A stretch of 64,000 nucleotides of DNA, from assembly GCA_012295275.1 (NCBI GenBank), contig CM022673.1, positions 23,787,081 through 23,851,080 of the forward strand. The letters run 5' to 3'. The notes under the pieces were generated by a model. It did no database searches and was not told where the DNA came from. It saw nothing but the letters and a program-made list of their open reading frames with translations. Each line of letters opens with the position of its first letter. Positions within the stretch are counted from its first letter, which is position 1. This document shows, piece after piece, positions 24,001 through 36,600 of this stretch. This stretch comes from Chrysomallon squamiferum. Its lineage: Eukaryota; Mollusca; Gastropoda; Neomphalida; Peltospiridae. A program made the translations under genes and the position numbers.

Positions 24001-27000
24001 GTTTTCCATTTACTTATTTTTTTAATAGAGATTTTTAATAATTTGTAAATGTTTTTTAAAACTGGTTACAAATTCTCTCATATCAATGTTACATTACAGA
24101 AAGAATTATGTCTTCTGTTTGAAATTTATTAAGGCATTTGATGTTAAAAAACTAAATCTGTTTATGATTGTTGTCATGGTGATTTTTTTCCTTTCTTACA
24201 GGAATGCTGGAATACCAGGATAAAACAAAATCCCAAGGACTAAATCCCTTACCTCAGAAAAACACAAAAACTTTGAGTTGTTGTGTGTCTGTGAACACAA
24301 CCACACAAGACTTGTATGTTTACAAATATCTTGTATATTGCTGCAAATTAGTCATTATAAAATGTCATTATAAACATTATAAATGTTATTACAAATACAT
24401 TATCATGAATATAACATCATTACAAACGTTTTGTTAAATATACCATTACAAATATTATAACAAATCGTATAACATCACTGTAGTAATATTATTTTTTTAC
24501 AATAATATATTCCTTTTTTCTTTTTTTCTTAATATAATTATTGATTATTCCAGCAATGCTCACAACTGGCCAGAAAAACTCATCATGCAGCTGATGCCAC
24601 AGGATATGCTTAATGAGTTGTCTCCCCTGTTTCGCAATTCGAAAACTGTAAATTTTCACTTCCAACAGACAGACATGGAGGCTTTGAGAAACTTGTATCG
24701 TATCATGGGTACTGGATTTGTAAGTCCTGTCAATACTTTTTAATGTTTTATTATATCTTTCAAAGAAGATTCAGTAATAATCATTTAATTATTTATTCTG
24801 TTTTCTGATTTACACTGTTAGTGATTTTTTCAAAAAAAGAATTTGTTATAAGATGTATGTTTTTCATTATTTTTATAAGTTAATTGAATATTTAATTTTA
24901 AATTCACAGAATAAGTAATTTTCTTTCATTTGTTGGTTAATATTATTTATACAACAGGTTCATAATATAAAATAGAAAATATTTCTACTGGTTAAAAAGG
25001 ATTTTTACAGATTAAAAATGAAAATGAGTTGTTATTACAAATCTGAAAACTGCAACAAACCCCCCCCCCCAAAAAAAAACCCCAACTAAGTGTATGTCCA
25101 GTTACAGCAAATTTTGTTGTTGTTGTTATTTTATTATTATTATTACTACTACATGGTAGATTTTGAAAGGTTATTTTCTAGATATGTGTACTTAAATTTC
25201 CAGGCAGGCTGTGTACATTTTCCTCAGCCATCTCACTGTGAGGTGCGAGTGTTGTTGTTGTTGTTCAGCAACAAGAAGAAAGCTTTCCTTGGACTCATAC
25301 CAAATGATCAGGGTGCCTTTGTACAAGGAATTAAACACATACTTACAAAACACAGAACAATAAGGGTTAGTACATATATTGGTTTGTCTGTGTTTCTGAA
25401 CAAGAATTGAACACATATTTACAAAACACAGAACAATTAGGTTTAGTACATACATTTGTCTGTCTGTGTGTACACGAATTAAACACATACTTACAAAACA
25501 CACAACAAGAAGGGTTTAGTACATACATTGGTTTGTCTGTGTTTCTGTACAAGAATTAAGCACATACTTACAAAACAAAAAACAATTAGGGTTAGTACAT
25601 ATATTTGTCTGTCTTACAAGAACTGAACACACTGATATTTTTCAGAGTATTTTTGTTTTAATTGTGGATAATTATAAGATTTTTTTGTTCTTGTTATAAC
25701 TGCTGAAATTATAACACTTTTGTTTTAAATGTTGACAATTATAAGAGAATTTTATCTTAACTGTTGACAGTGACAACAGTATTTTTGTTTTAATTGTTGA
25801 TAATTATCATTGTATTTTTGTTTTAATTGTTGGTAATGATATTAGTATTTTGTTTTAAATGTTGATAATGAAAACAGTATTTTTGTTTTAAATATTGATA
25901 ATTGTGAGAGTATTTTTGTTTGTATCAGGGCATTCCCCAAGTGTCACAGCCAGTACAGACCCCAGCCCAGGTAAATTGTTAGTTTACATAACTTTTAATA
26001 ATACATGAAGTAAAATACAAAACAAAAATAAAAATAATAAATTAATTTTGTTTATTATTGTAGAACTGTCACAAACTGAAACAAGGAAACATTTTTTGTA
26101 AAACAATTTTTAAAAGGATACAATCAGTTCCATTTAGCTAAACAAACTTGTTGCCCAAACATTCTTTTTCGTATTGGATAATAGTAGTTTAAAACAAAAA
26201 TTAAAATATATTAATTGAAATGTTTTTATTTCAGAGCATACCCACTCAGGGGAATGTTCCTCTTCCGACAAATTCAATGACATCTGCTTCAAACATAGGC
26301 ATGATGACATCACAGGTTATTTATTTATTTTATTTTATTTATTTATTTGTTTGTTCATTTATTTATTTGTTTGTTTTTTTATTTGTTTGTTTTCTCTGGA
26401 TATTTGTTCACATTAGCAGATAGGGTAATTTCAGGTAATGTCTCATCACAAGAATTGTAATCATTATTCAAATATATTTCAACAGCTGGTTTTTTTTTAA
26501 ATTTTCTGATGTATTTGTTTATATGGTATCTGTATTTTACTACTTTGCATTGTTAATTTTTGTTTGTAATTAAAACAAAGAACACTTATTTTACAGGTGC
26601 CTTGTACTATGCCAATGACGAGCAATGCAGTACAGCAACCTGTTGTTTCTATGGCAACTGTAGGTCAAGAACAACCACAGGTAATTTTAACTAATAATTT
26701 TAAAAATAAATTTTCCTCTTTTATTTTCTCTTCCAAATAATTTTTATTTTTTTTAATTATATTATTTTTTTGTATTAAGAAAGTTTATTTGAATTACTTT
26801 CTCCACATCATAAAAACCCCCATAAATATGTATTAAAAAGTGTACAAATAAAATATTTTCATTCGTCAAAAAAAAGGTAAAAGAATTCTATACACCAGAT
26901 GTTTTTTCAAAACTGTTTTATTAACAAGTGTCATTGTAAATGCTATCCAGTATGACAGAAAATATATATCTGAAAATAAATACAATAAATTTAATCCCTG

Positions 27001-30000
27001 AAACTTCATTGCATTGAAATCTCATACATTTTACAGAAAAATTTGCCTCTCACTTTAAGCTATGCATAAAGATAGTTTTTCCTTTGATGGTTCTCTACTT
27101 TTAAATACAGATTTTTTTGTACCCAAAAAATAAAAAAAATAAAAATATTAACTTCAAATATAGTCCATCCTAAGAACATTTATGTGTGTTATTTTTATCT
27201 CTTATGTAACCATGGTGCTAATCTTAGATATATTTTTTTCCAGTCAAGCGTTCCTGGAATCATGGTCAACCAACCAGCCAATTTGATTGGCAACCCCCAA
27301 CACTCACAAAATGAGCGATTTGATCTACAGGTAATTTTAAATAAAATTATTATATTAATTAAAAAAATTCACAGAAAAATATCGACTGATATGGATAAAA
27401 AATCAATATTTTATTAATATTTATTTATTTATTTGTGTGTTATTGCTATGCTTGAACAGAGTTTACCTTACAGCTTTTTCCCTTGAATCCTCAGTTACTT
27501 GTTGTCAAGAGGTTCTGTTACCTGATGTGTGTTATCTTATTTTTTATTTTGTCAGCGAAAAATACAAAATCTTGAGCAGACTCTTCAGATGGCTAAGCAG
27601 AAAGAACTGAGGTTTCAACAAGTTGAACAACTGCAGGCACGAAATGCCATAGCAGCCAGACAGCAACAGCAGCAGCAACAACAACAGATGATGGGTATGT
27701 TTAATCTCTGCAGCACTGACAGTTATAATATTTTAATAATTATAAATAATTTTTGTTGATTACTCATGAAATTATTAACTAAGAGATGCAGTGTTTGAAT
27801 CAAGTAAAAAGCTTAAAATTTTGTTTCTGTAGTTAACATAATAATAACAAGTAAATTGTCATTTATAAGCTTTTTTTTAATTCTTATTTTATTAATTTTC
27901 AAACATTCTAATTATTCTAGCTAATCAGATGTGGCATGTATGATAGTTTATCAGTGTAATTAAATAAGTTTAGCAAAGTCAGCTACACTTCAGAGGTGAG
28001 CACCTTAAGCTTTAGGATCAAAGGTTGCCAAGTGAGAGGATGTTCAGACATTTAGTTGAAGAAACCCAGTGCCTGAGGGTTCACTGGACATAAACACAAT
28101 TTCTGATTTGAAAAAAAAGAATAAGAAAGATATAATCATCATTATTATGTTGAGTAATGTGGTAGATACACGTGTGTGTGTGTGTGTTTGTGTGTGTGTG
28201 TTTTAGTGGTGGATGGAATAGGAGATAACAATGATTGTTTTGTAACAACACATCTGTCCATTTGTAGAGGAGGTGTATTTTCCAGGCCCACCTCCACCTT
28301 CTCACATGTTTGCTGGTAGGTAACCATGGTAACATCCTGTATACATGGGCTTGGTGGTGTTTGCATCTACATTATGACCCTGTATTGTGGAAATTGGGAT
28401 ATTTTTTAACATAAATTCTGGACTCGAGCACAGTCACCCAATTTGTAATGCAGTACTTGAAAAACACAAATGATAATTACAGTTACTTCTTATTCTTTAT
28501 TTTTTTTTTGGAAGATTTGTACTCAAGAAAATTAAATTAAATCAGATAAATTTTAGTTTATGATACAGGGATGTGTATAATAAAGTATTTAACTAATATA
28601 TTTTTCTGTAATAATTATGAGGGTTTTGGGGTGGTTTTTTTTAATAATTATATCTTTTACATCCATATTGTGTAAAGATTTAGTTTATTCATCAGTGTTT
28701 GAAATACAACAGTCCAGAATTTATAAAGTACATTACTGTGTTGGGTTTATACAGTTTTAAAATTATCTTTATTTATTATTAATGTAATTATAATTTTTTT
28801 TTTCTTTCCTGTGTTTTGGGGAAGCTATAATGTCTGTCATTCATTGTGGTTTTGTAAACAGTCTCTGCTTTTTATGACATGCAGTTGTTGTCCATCCTTT
28901 AATTTATGTTTATAGAATCCTTGTAAATTTCCATAGCAGTACAGTCAGTATTTACAAGTTGTTTTTATATAAAATAATGTAGAATTTAGTCATTCAGTTA
29001 TTTTCATGAAGATATTGTGTTGTTTACTTGAATGAATGTGTGTCTATATATACATATATATATTCTTAATTTGAAGTAAAAGTATCATTAAATTCAGACA
29101 TTTATTTTACAGAAGATATTGATATACTGCAGATACTCATAACTTTAATATATATTTTCTTACAAAACTCTATCAAATAAAAATTTATATATTTCAAGTT
29201 ACTGATTTTGTATCATTAATATTATTCTTAAATTTCTTATATATTTTAGAAAAACAAGGTATAAATGATTACAATTTAATATAATCTGTTTTAGCAAACC
29301 AAATTATGATTATTATTTTTGAGAAGATAATTATGAATTTTTATTTTATTTGATGATGATAGATTATGTTGAATGTTTTAAAATTTACAGTGACATTTTA
29401 TACAAAATGTCTGGTTGTGGGAATTGGAACAACATTAACATTGTGCTTTGGGTTTTCCAAAATATATATTTGTTACTACTATATTTTTTAAACAATTTTA
29501 TTAGCATGTATGGTGAAAGGAAATCTTTTCTTTTTCTAATTATTTTGTATTATGTCTTTTTTCTTTTTCTTTTTTTTCTTTTTTAACGTTTTTCTATTGT
29601 TTGTGATTATCACTGAATCATTTATTAATTCACTTTGGTTACACAGGACTTTTTTGTCTCAAAGTAACTCTCATGAAGTTGTTTTTGGGTATACTTCAGA
29701 GTGATTGTTAAATTATTCTGACACTGATAGACACTGTCAATATCTATCACTGTTTGATCCAAACTCAAAATACAGAGGTTAGATCACTCTGCCTGTATGT
29801 TATTTATTAACTAATCCTAATTGATACCAGTATTGTTAAGGTCATTGTTAACCACAACAAACACAAGCAACATCTGCATGTCAGATATGAAAATCAATTT
29901 AAACACTAGTGAACTTTGAAAAAAAAAGAGAAAAAAATAAACTGTAAAAATAATTAGTTTTAAATATCTTTAAAATATTCTAATTTCAATATTTAAACTA

Positions 30001-30941
30001 GAATATCATTAACTTCATTTGAAAATAATTATTGAAAGTATGTACGGTAAGAAATTAAAATCTGTTTCCCCATGAAATTTCTCTTTACATGAAGTTTTTA
30101 ATTTTGTTTTTAAATTAATAATAAAATGAAATCAACATTGAATAACAGATGGGCTGAACAGGATTCAGTACTTTCTTTAAAAAAATTATATATGTTAAAT
30201 AAATCATTTGTGTATACATGAGATATTCTTTTAATTTTTTTGATTTTTTGTTTTTTTTAATCTTTTTTTGTTTGTTTAATTCTTTGAACTAATAAGCATT
30301 GATTATAATAACTAATTGTGGTAAGTAACTATTAATCTATTATGAAAAAATATACTTAAAATAATAAGAGTTACATAAAGTAACAAACTGTTTACAAATA
30401 TTTAAAACATTGTTTTTTTTCTGTCATTTTCTTTTAAGCAGCTCAGCAGCAACGACAACAGTTACAGCTGCAACAGCAAAGACTGCAGATGCAACAAGGT
30501 GTTCAGCAGCAGCAGCAGCAACAGCAGCAGTTGCAACAGTTACTTCAAGTACAGGTACACACTATACTTTTTGTGTAATTTGAAACATTTTATTCCAATT
30601 TGTTTTAGTAATATTTATTTTGATTCCCTCTATTTGGTAAACACACGTGCATGTGGATGCACACACACACGCACGCACACAGAGCATGCTTATTCATATG
30701 ACATATATTTGTTACATTTGTTTAATTTTACAACTAATATTTTCAGAGTGGAACACCAGGACAACAAGCTGCTCAGCAACAGCTCCACCAGCAGATAATG
30801 GTTCAACCTCAACAACAATCTCAGCACACAATACAGTCTTCCCAGCCAGGCATGATGGCTAACACAATACGACAAGGCATGCCTATACAGCAGCAAGGAC
30901 AGAACTTCATAGACGACTTCAGTTTTAGTGATTTAATGTAG
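17566..30941 (+). CDS. MED25: Mediator of RNA polymerase II transcription subunit 25
   Basis: Mediator tail subunit that docks acidic transcription activators. Exons: 17566-17690, 18425-18470, 18958-19082, 19581-19679, 20194-20314, 20869-20934, 21073-21160, 21328-21396, 21558-21668, 22299-22552, 22801-22831, 23343-23837, 24202-24313, 24554-24719, 25204-25365, 25929-25970, 26235-26315, 26597-26680, 27244-27330, 27556-27694, 28286-28315, 30442-30554, 30747-30941. Total 2841 nt (946 aa; human about 747). Residues about 12-222 form the von Willebrand A domain (DVVFVVEMTANL, RGIHLSIISPKK, DPRHLVLLHGF). A Pro/Gln/Ser-rich linker follows to about 540. The activator-interacting ACID/PTOV domain covers about 540-690 (WPEKLIMQLMPQ, LYRIMGTGFAGCVHFP, FLGLIPNDQGAFV). 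Beyond it lie a predicted coiled coil (about 789-830), Gln-rich tracts and an acidic end DDFSFSDLM resembling the human EDDILMDLI. Exons 9, 15 and 16 adjoin minisatellites. Exon 10 has two in-frame donors. Confidence 0.95.
19100..19410 (+). repeat. 22-24 bp minisatellite in MED25 intron 3
   Basis: About a dozen degenerate copies of ATTTAAATATCAGAATTCAC, beginning roughly 20 bp past the exon 3 donor. Confidence 0.85.
20470..20705 (+). repeat. Two-copy direct repeat of about 120 bp in MED25 intron 5
   Basis: The segment with TTTTCTGATTATCTAATAAT, ATCTCCATGAC, GTTTTTAGAAAGAA and GTTCATAATT at about 20480-20570 recurs with changes at about 20615-20690. Confidence 0.75.
21660..22215 (+). repeat. 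Minisatellite starting at the MED25 exon 9 donor
   Basis: Units of about 34-40 bp, (G)TAAGTGTTTACTTTATATG then TAGTCATCAGACAA, about 13 copies. The first unit is the true donor context, CAGTCTA then GTAAGTGTTT at 21662-21678. Near 22184-22202 the array repeats the exon end plus donor exactly as CAGTCTAGTAAGTGTTT. At least two others (near 21701 and 21941) carry CAAGTAAGTGTTT. The intron therefore holds several strong decoy donors. Confidence 0.9.
25328..25630 (+). repeat. Minisatellite containing the end of MED25 exon 15 and its donor
   Basis: About four units of 67-77 bp starting at 25328, 25404, 25476, 25553 and (partial) 25620. The first unit is coding for its first 38 nt (last residues of the ACID exon, ...KHILTKHRTIR) and carries the true donor AATAAGG then GTTAGT. 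Later units repeat this exon tail and donor with changes (TTAGG TTTAGT, GAAGG GTTTAG, TTAGG GTTAGT). Confidence 0.9.
25636..25926 (+). repeat. Minisatellite running into the MED25 exon 16 acceptor
   Basis: About eight degenerate units of 31-35 bp (AGTATTTTTGTTTTAATTG then TTGATAATTATAA). The last unit supplies the polypyrimidine tract of the exon 16 acceptor (GTATTTTTGTTTGTATCAG). Several units hold ACAG followed by TATTTTTG, potential decoy acceptors. Confidence 0.82.
28286..28315 (+). other. MED25: MED25 30-nt in-frame microexon (exon 21)
   Basis: Acceptor GTATTTTCCAG and donor GTAGGT flank 30 nt encoding about ten residues (GPPPPSHMFA). Both flanking junctions are phase 1, so the exon can be included or skipped without breaking frame: exon 20 also joins exon 22 directly in frame. 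It is a candidate alternative cassette. Inclusion is inferred from splice sites only. Confidence 0.6.
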
Positions 30942-33630
30942 CAGACAAATCAACATGATTTCCTTTAAACTCTACCATCACCAGACTGTATTTCTTTCAT
31001 TTCATCAGCAGTACTATACTATTGAAATTCTCACTGCAAACTGATTTAATCATAAATTCATGTACTTACCATAGATTTCTAGAACAAATTAAAACAAATA
31101 GATTTTCTTGCAATTACACAACTTATATGAAATATTTCACCAGAGAAACTATTGTAACTGCTTAGTTACATAAATTCAACAATACATAAGAATATTGTGA
31201 ACAGCCCGTCTGAAACAGCATTATTATTATTTTACACACAAACACACGCAACCACATATTCATGCTGGGTGTCCCAACAGTCTGGCCTCCATATGAAAAG
31301 CATAAAGGTAACCCATAGGGACTTTTCATTTTTTTAAATTTAGTTTTTAACTATTTATCAGTCACAATACATGTTCAAAATGATATCTATTTACTTCCAT
31401 ACATATTTCTAACGTTTTCACTGTGAGACCTTTGCATGTTTCTAAACTGGAAGACTTTGATTTTATGGCTTCAAATTCTGTAGTTATCCTTTAGCACCAA
31501 TAGTGTTCTATGATGCTTATTATAAGCTGCTGATTTAGACACCATAATGGAATGATTTGAAAAATATTAAAACCAAATAATAAATCAGTTTTAAAGAGAA
31601 GTTTAGTGTTAACTATGTGTGGCCTATGGGACCAGACTTTTGGGACATTGTGTGTGTGTGTATTTCAAAAATTATATTAATTTAATTCAGTACTATTCAA
31701 AATTTATTTGTCTGTTATATTGTAATAATAATATACTGCGTTTAAATTTTAATTTCATGTTGTTTTGCTTGTTGAGTATTGTTACTTTTAAAGAATAACA
31801 AATCTTTTGTTGAAAAGTTGAAATGACAAATAATAAATGTTTTACAGTTTAATTTTGAATAATAATTTTGGGGATCATGTTATATTTGGAAGTTAAATAA
31901 ACAACAGTTAAATATAGATTCTAAAAGTGCCTCAAGGTTTTCAGAAATCAAAGGGTTTTATTTGTTTTATATCAGCAATATTATATGAAATTGTTATACA
32001 CTAACTAGATAAATTTATTTTATTATTATAACAATTTCATCCTATTGTAAGATTTGCTGTAATCATTTTTTAAACACTATAAAGATGAGTAAGTTCATTT
32101 ATTATATTATTGTTATGAAGTAAATTAACTCTTGCCTTCCAATATTGGTGCCATTGTCAGAAATCAGTTTACTGTGTTATATTACACAAATATTTTATTT
32201 CATTTAGATTACCTACATTAAGGTACTGATGAAATGAAATTAAGTGAACTTCTTTGTCCAGTCCAGGTTTTAATTATTTTCAGAATAACTGAATAAATGG
32301 TATGTATGAATGGACAGTCACTGGTTTTGTCAGTGTTGTAAAAACAATTAAAACTTCTTACATGTACATATTTGTCTGCTTTTATGTATTTGTATATATT
32401 CTGCAAGGAAGGTCAAGAAATAATCTCATTGTTTTCAGTCATGTGAATGTAAATAAACATTGTTAAAGTTGTATGCTCAGCTTTATTTATTTATTTTATA
32501 CACTTTATAATTTGTTCTAAAAGTTTAAATATTTCTGCAAACTTAGGATACAGTCTATTAACAGGGGATTAGTGAAATTTGACATTTAGAAATGGATTAG
32601 GTCTTTAGGCAAACACTGGAAACAAACTAAATTTAATGAAAGAATAAAGATTTTTAATTTTTAATTATCATTTTAATAATTTTAAATAATTTAACAATAT
32701 CACAGTAAATTTTTTGAAATATAGACTAGATTAACAATAAATGATAGTGAATGATAATGATTATGTCAGTATTAACATAAATTTAAGAAATGGGATGTTG
32801 ACAAACACCTGCCATTAAAGTGGTGAACACTGAAAGAGTAACTGAAAAAAATTAGAAAAGATAATGTTTTAACATACACTGCAGTATCCTCTTCATTGTG
32901 CTCTATTCTGTGATATATGCTATCAGTTACACACAGCTCTTTTTAACAGTAACAACTGAATCATTTCTGATTTCTGATTTCTGATAAAATTACCATTTTT
33001 CTGATCTATTTCATAAAATATTTTATAAATAAATAAATAACTAAATAAACCCTTCATTATTAAAGTTAAATAACTACCGGAAGACATTTCCAATTAATAT
33101 GCCAGTGTGGATGTGAAAAAACATAAGTTTAAATAATTGACAAGAAACAAGATTAATTCATTTATGAAACTGTCAAAAAGATAGTTCTTGAAATCAGCTC
33201 AAACTAACAGATGTGGACAATTCTTAAAATCAAAATGATGGATGAACATGAACCAAGATTTTCTTTGACTGCCATACTCATTCATGTCATGCAGATACAG
33301 AATGTGACATCAGTGAAAAAAAATAACCGACTGCTTTAGAATAAATAGTAAGATGTAAACAGTTTCACAGATGTCTGCATTATTCTAATATAAATAATAA
33401 TAATACCAACTGTTTCAGCTGTTAAGAACTTATGTTATGGAATTTTAAGAATTTACAAGACCTATCATTTGTCTTAAAGCTATCCCTTCAACTTGTATGA
33501 ATCCGAAGTATTAGAACAGGGTGATATTTGAATAAGATCTAACAGAATTGTATTCACAGCTCTGGAATAAATACTTGTATAGTATGTTCTTGTCCAGCAA
33601 TTTTTCTGTCTCTGTGTACATATGTAAATC
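30942..33630. other. MED25-FBXO47 convergent intergenic region with both 3' UTRs
   Basis: No ORF is supported. It contains the MED25 3' UTR with AATAAA at 31832-31837 and 32452-32457 (the latter followed by a TG/T-rich stretch), a decayed DNA transposon at 31267-31650, and the FBXO47 3' UTR on the other strand. TTTATT near 32484 could serve FBXO47 in the minus orientation. Confidence 0.6.
31267..31650 (-). mobile_element. Decayed Tc1/mariner-type DNA transposon fragment
   Basis: Terminal inverted repeats: GTGTCCCAACAGTCTGG at about 31269-31285 matches the reverse complement of CCAGACTTTTGGGACATT at about 31632-31649. On the minus strand a frame reads TVKTLEICMEVN then RYHFEHVL and stop, like the HFEHLL-type C-terminus of mariner/IS630-family transposases. 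The interior is otherwise too short and decayed to be active. Confidence 0.55.
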
Positions 33631-36600
33631 TCACACCAAGAAGTTCTTGAAGGCCACATGGATTAACCTTTTAGTGAACTCAGAAAGAGCTGACACCAGA
33701 AAGAATAATTCGCCTTCGTGAGTTTCATCTATAGATAAAGAAATGGGAAAAAAAAATGAGTTAGTGACATAAAATCTTTAACAAAATTAAATTCAATAAA
33801 TAAATTTAAAAAAGGTAAAATATTATATAAAGGTGAGAAGAAAATTCAAATTACTTCATTAAACTTTATCACTGATGCACCTGTGTTAGTATGAAGGGGT
33901 AATCTACCTGCTGAAGTTTTGAAAAGCCTCCACTATTGTTTTAAATGGTGATTTGTGAATCAGTCTATGGAACAGTAATGATTTGAGCAAAAATTAGATT
34001 TTATAAAATCAAGACTTTAAAAAAAAAATAAAACGCTTTATATAAAATTACACTATGGAAAATATTTATAAATTACTGACTATGATAAAATAGATACCAT
34101 ACCTGATTCACTAAATTCATGTATGTCGAGTATAAGTTCCTTGAACATATCCATCATGCTATTTATGAAGTGAATTCTTTCTTTGGGGTTTTCCATTACT
34201 TGGATTATGTTCTGTACTAATGTTACTACATAATTCAGGCTAAAACTATTCTTGACACAAACCTTAAAAAGAATAAAAGGTCTAATGTAATGATATCTTT
34301 GAATACTTTCTTTTGCTTTTAAGACAAAACTTTGTTTGCTCCTTGTTCAGTATAAAAGTAATACTTCATACAATCAGATCCGTTTAACTGGAAAAATCTT
34401 TCAAAATGTATATAAAATATGTTTTAATCTAGTCACTCACCAGACAAAATGATGTTGTGATGCTGCATAATTCAACAGTCCTGCCATTGATAGCTTTACT
34501 TGTCATCAACTTTGATGTGATAGAATCTCCACACATAAGAAGCAAATGTGAAACATTTTCTGCTAACCATTCTTCAGGTAAACCTGTTAATGAAGGTTTT
34601 AAACTTATATTCATTTGATTTAAATGACATCAAAATAAAATTAATATTTTACAATCCATAATTAACTATCTTCAGATGTTATTAATTTTTTTTATCATTA
34701 AGAGAATTAGTACAAAATCCATACTTGTCAGTTCATCAACCACACTAATTATGTCATCTTCCGACCATTCCTTGGTTTGGGTATGTAGTGTCTGGATAGC
34801 ATTAGCAATGTCACCAAAATACTTGACTGATTCCTCAGAGTTTGCTGGAGTGCTTTCGCACATTTCATACCACAGAATGTCTCCTGTAAGTGAAACATTT
34901 AGATTTAAATTTAAAAGTAATCCATTTAAAGAACTATCATGAATTCAAGATTATAAACCTGACAAAAAATTAGAAACAAGCAGTCATCATGGACATTGCA
35001 TGTATTTTCCAACAGCTTCTCTTCTTCTAATTCTAACCACAAAAAACTTTTATTCTTTTTTTTCGTCTTCAGTTTTGGTTTGGAATAGACTATTAATCAT
35101 ACATCAGATATTTTGGACTAGTCAGTGTTTTTACATTATTTCACTGAACATTTTTGGTTCCTGATTATCAAATACCTGTATCAAAGGAAGCACCATAAAG
35201 CAAATATAATATCTTTGCCTGGTGAACCATGGGCCAAGGTTTCAGAATTCTACTCAACCAAAATGCACGATCTTGAACAGTTGGACAATGATCCAAGAAA
35301 ACTTTTCTCAGAAAATGTCTGGTTTCTTTTTCCAGCTTCCCATGAATTCCTACAATAAATACATTCAGCTTTGTTTCATAATTATCAAATCAGAGAGGTT
35401 TTAGTCTTATATATTCCAAATACAACAGTAAATAGTATTTTACAGTCTGTGTTAGAAATCATTTTAGTTATGACATTAGAATACAGTTTGAAATTTTATA
35501 ACTGTAAGGCTTCCACAAATAAAGATGTTAGTAATAAACAATTAAGAAAAACAATAACCTGGTTTCGAATTAATCACAATCTTCATATTTTTTATAATAC
35601 ATGTGTGCTGGCAGATTGCATCAAAAGCTCTCTGGCATTCACTGTCATCCCAGCCTGCAATCATTGTGTGCATAAATTTGCCAAAGCAACTGAGTGCCAG
35701 ACATGTGTCTGGAGATGCACACACATCTGAATTGCAGCACATAATCTGTAAACAAGGCCAGGTACAGAACAATCAAACAAAATACTGTTAAACTCTGCAG
35801 ATGCCAAGTTAAGTCAATCTGGAGTACTTAAAATAATTAATAATTCTCACAACTATAGTTGTAAAACAAATGTTAAAAACTGGCAGGTATTATATTACTT
35901 TTTTGCAAATCATAATTTTTATTTCTGGAAATATAAACTCCATATAATAATGTTTTATTTAATACAGTTCTTTTCTATTATTTTATTTCTTGGGTGGTTT
36001 CTTTTTGTAGGAGTTGTTGTTTTGTTGGTTGTGTGTTTTTGTGTGTGTACCTGCTTGTATTTTATAACAGATATATAACACTTCAAATTTTATCACTTAG
36101 TGTTAGTAAAAATTAATTAACTGGGAATTTATATAATTACCATTGTCAGAAAATCATTAACTAATTTCAACCTGTCTTTTGTTGCATATAAGCATGTAGA
36201 TCTCTTCATTAACAGACCTGGAATATAATTAATTTAATTTGTCAATTAAATTTGTAAATGTATGAAGCACTATAAATATAAGATGAGATTCATAAAAGTA
36301 TTAATACAGTATTTAATCCATACAGATTATTTTATTAATTAGTTCTTTGCAACTGGAAATAATGTTATTTAAATGTCAACTGTTCAGTATACATTAACTA
36401 GTCATTAATAAGGAAGAAAAATGATAGAAATAGTGATATCAAAAGATTGTTAGTGTCAGTCTGTCAATTTACTTACAATCATATAAAATACATAATTAAA
36501 TGTTACCTAGTCGTTGGTATTGTCTAAAGTATTCTGTATGTTTTTCTTGTGGTAACTGAATGTGTGGATGTGGAGTTGGAATAAGATGTCTGCCAATTGG

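Noticed and set aside
28286-28319. 34-nt version of MED25 exon 21 ending at the downstream GTAACC donor
   Set aside because: It breaks phase with exon 22. The donor four bases upstream (GTAGGT) gives a 30-nt in-frame exon.
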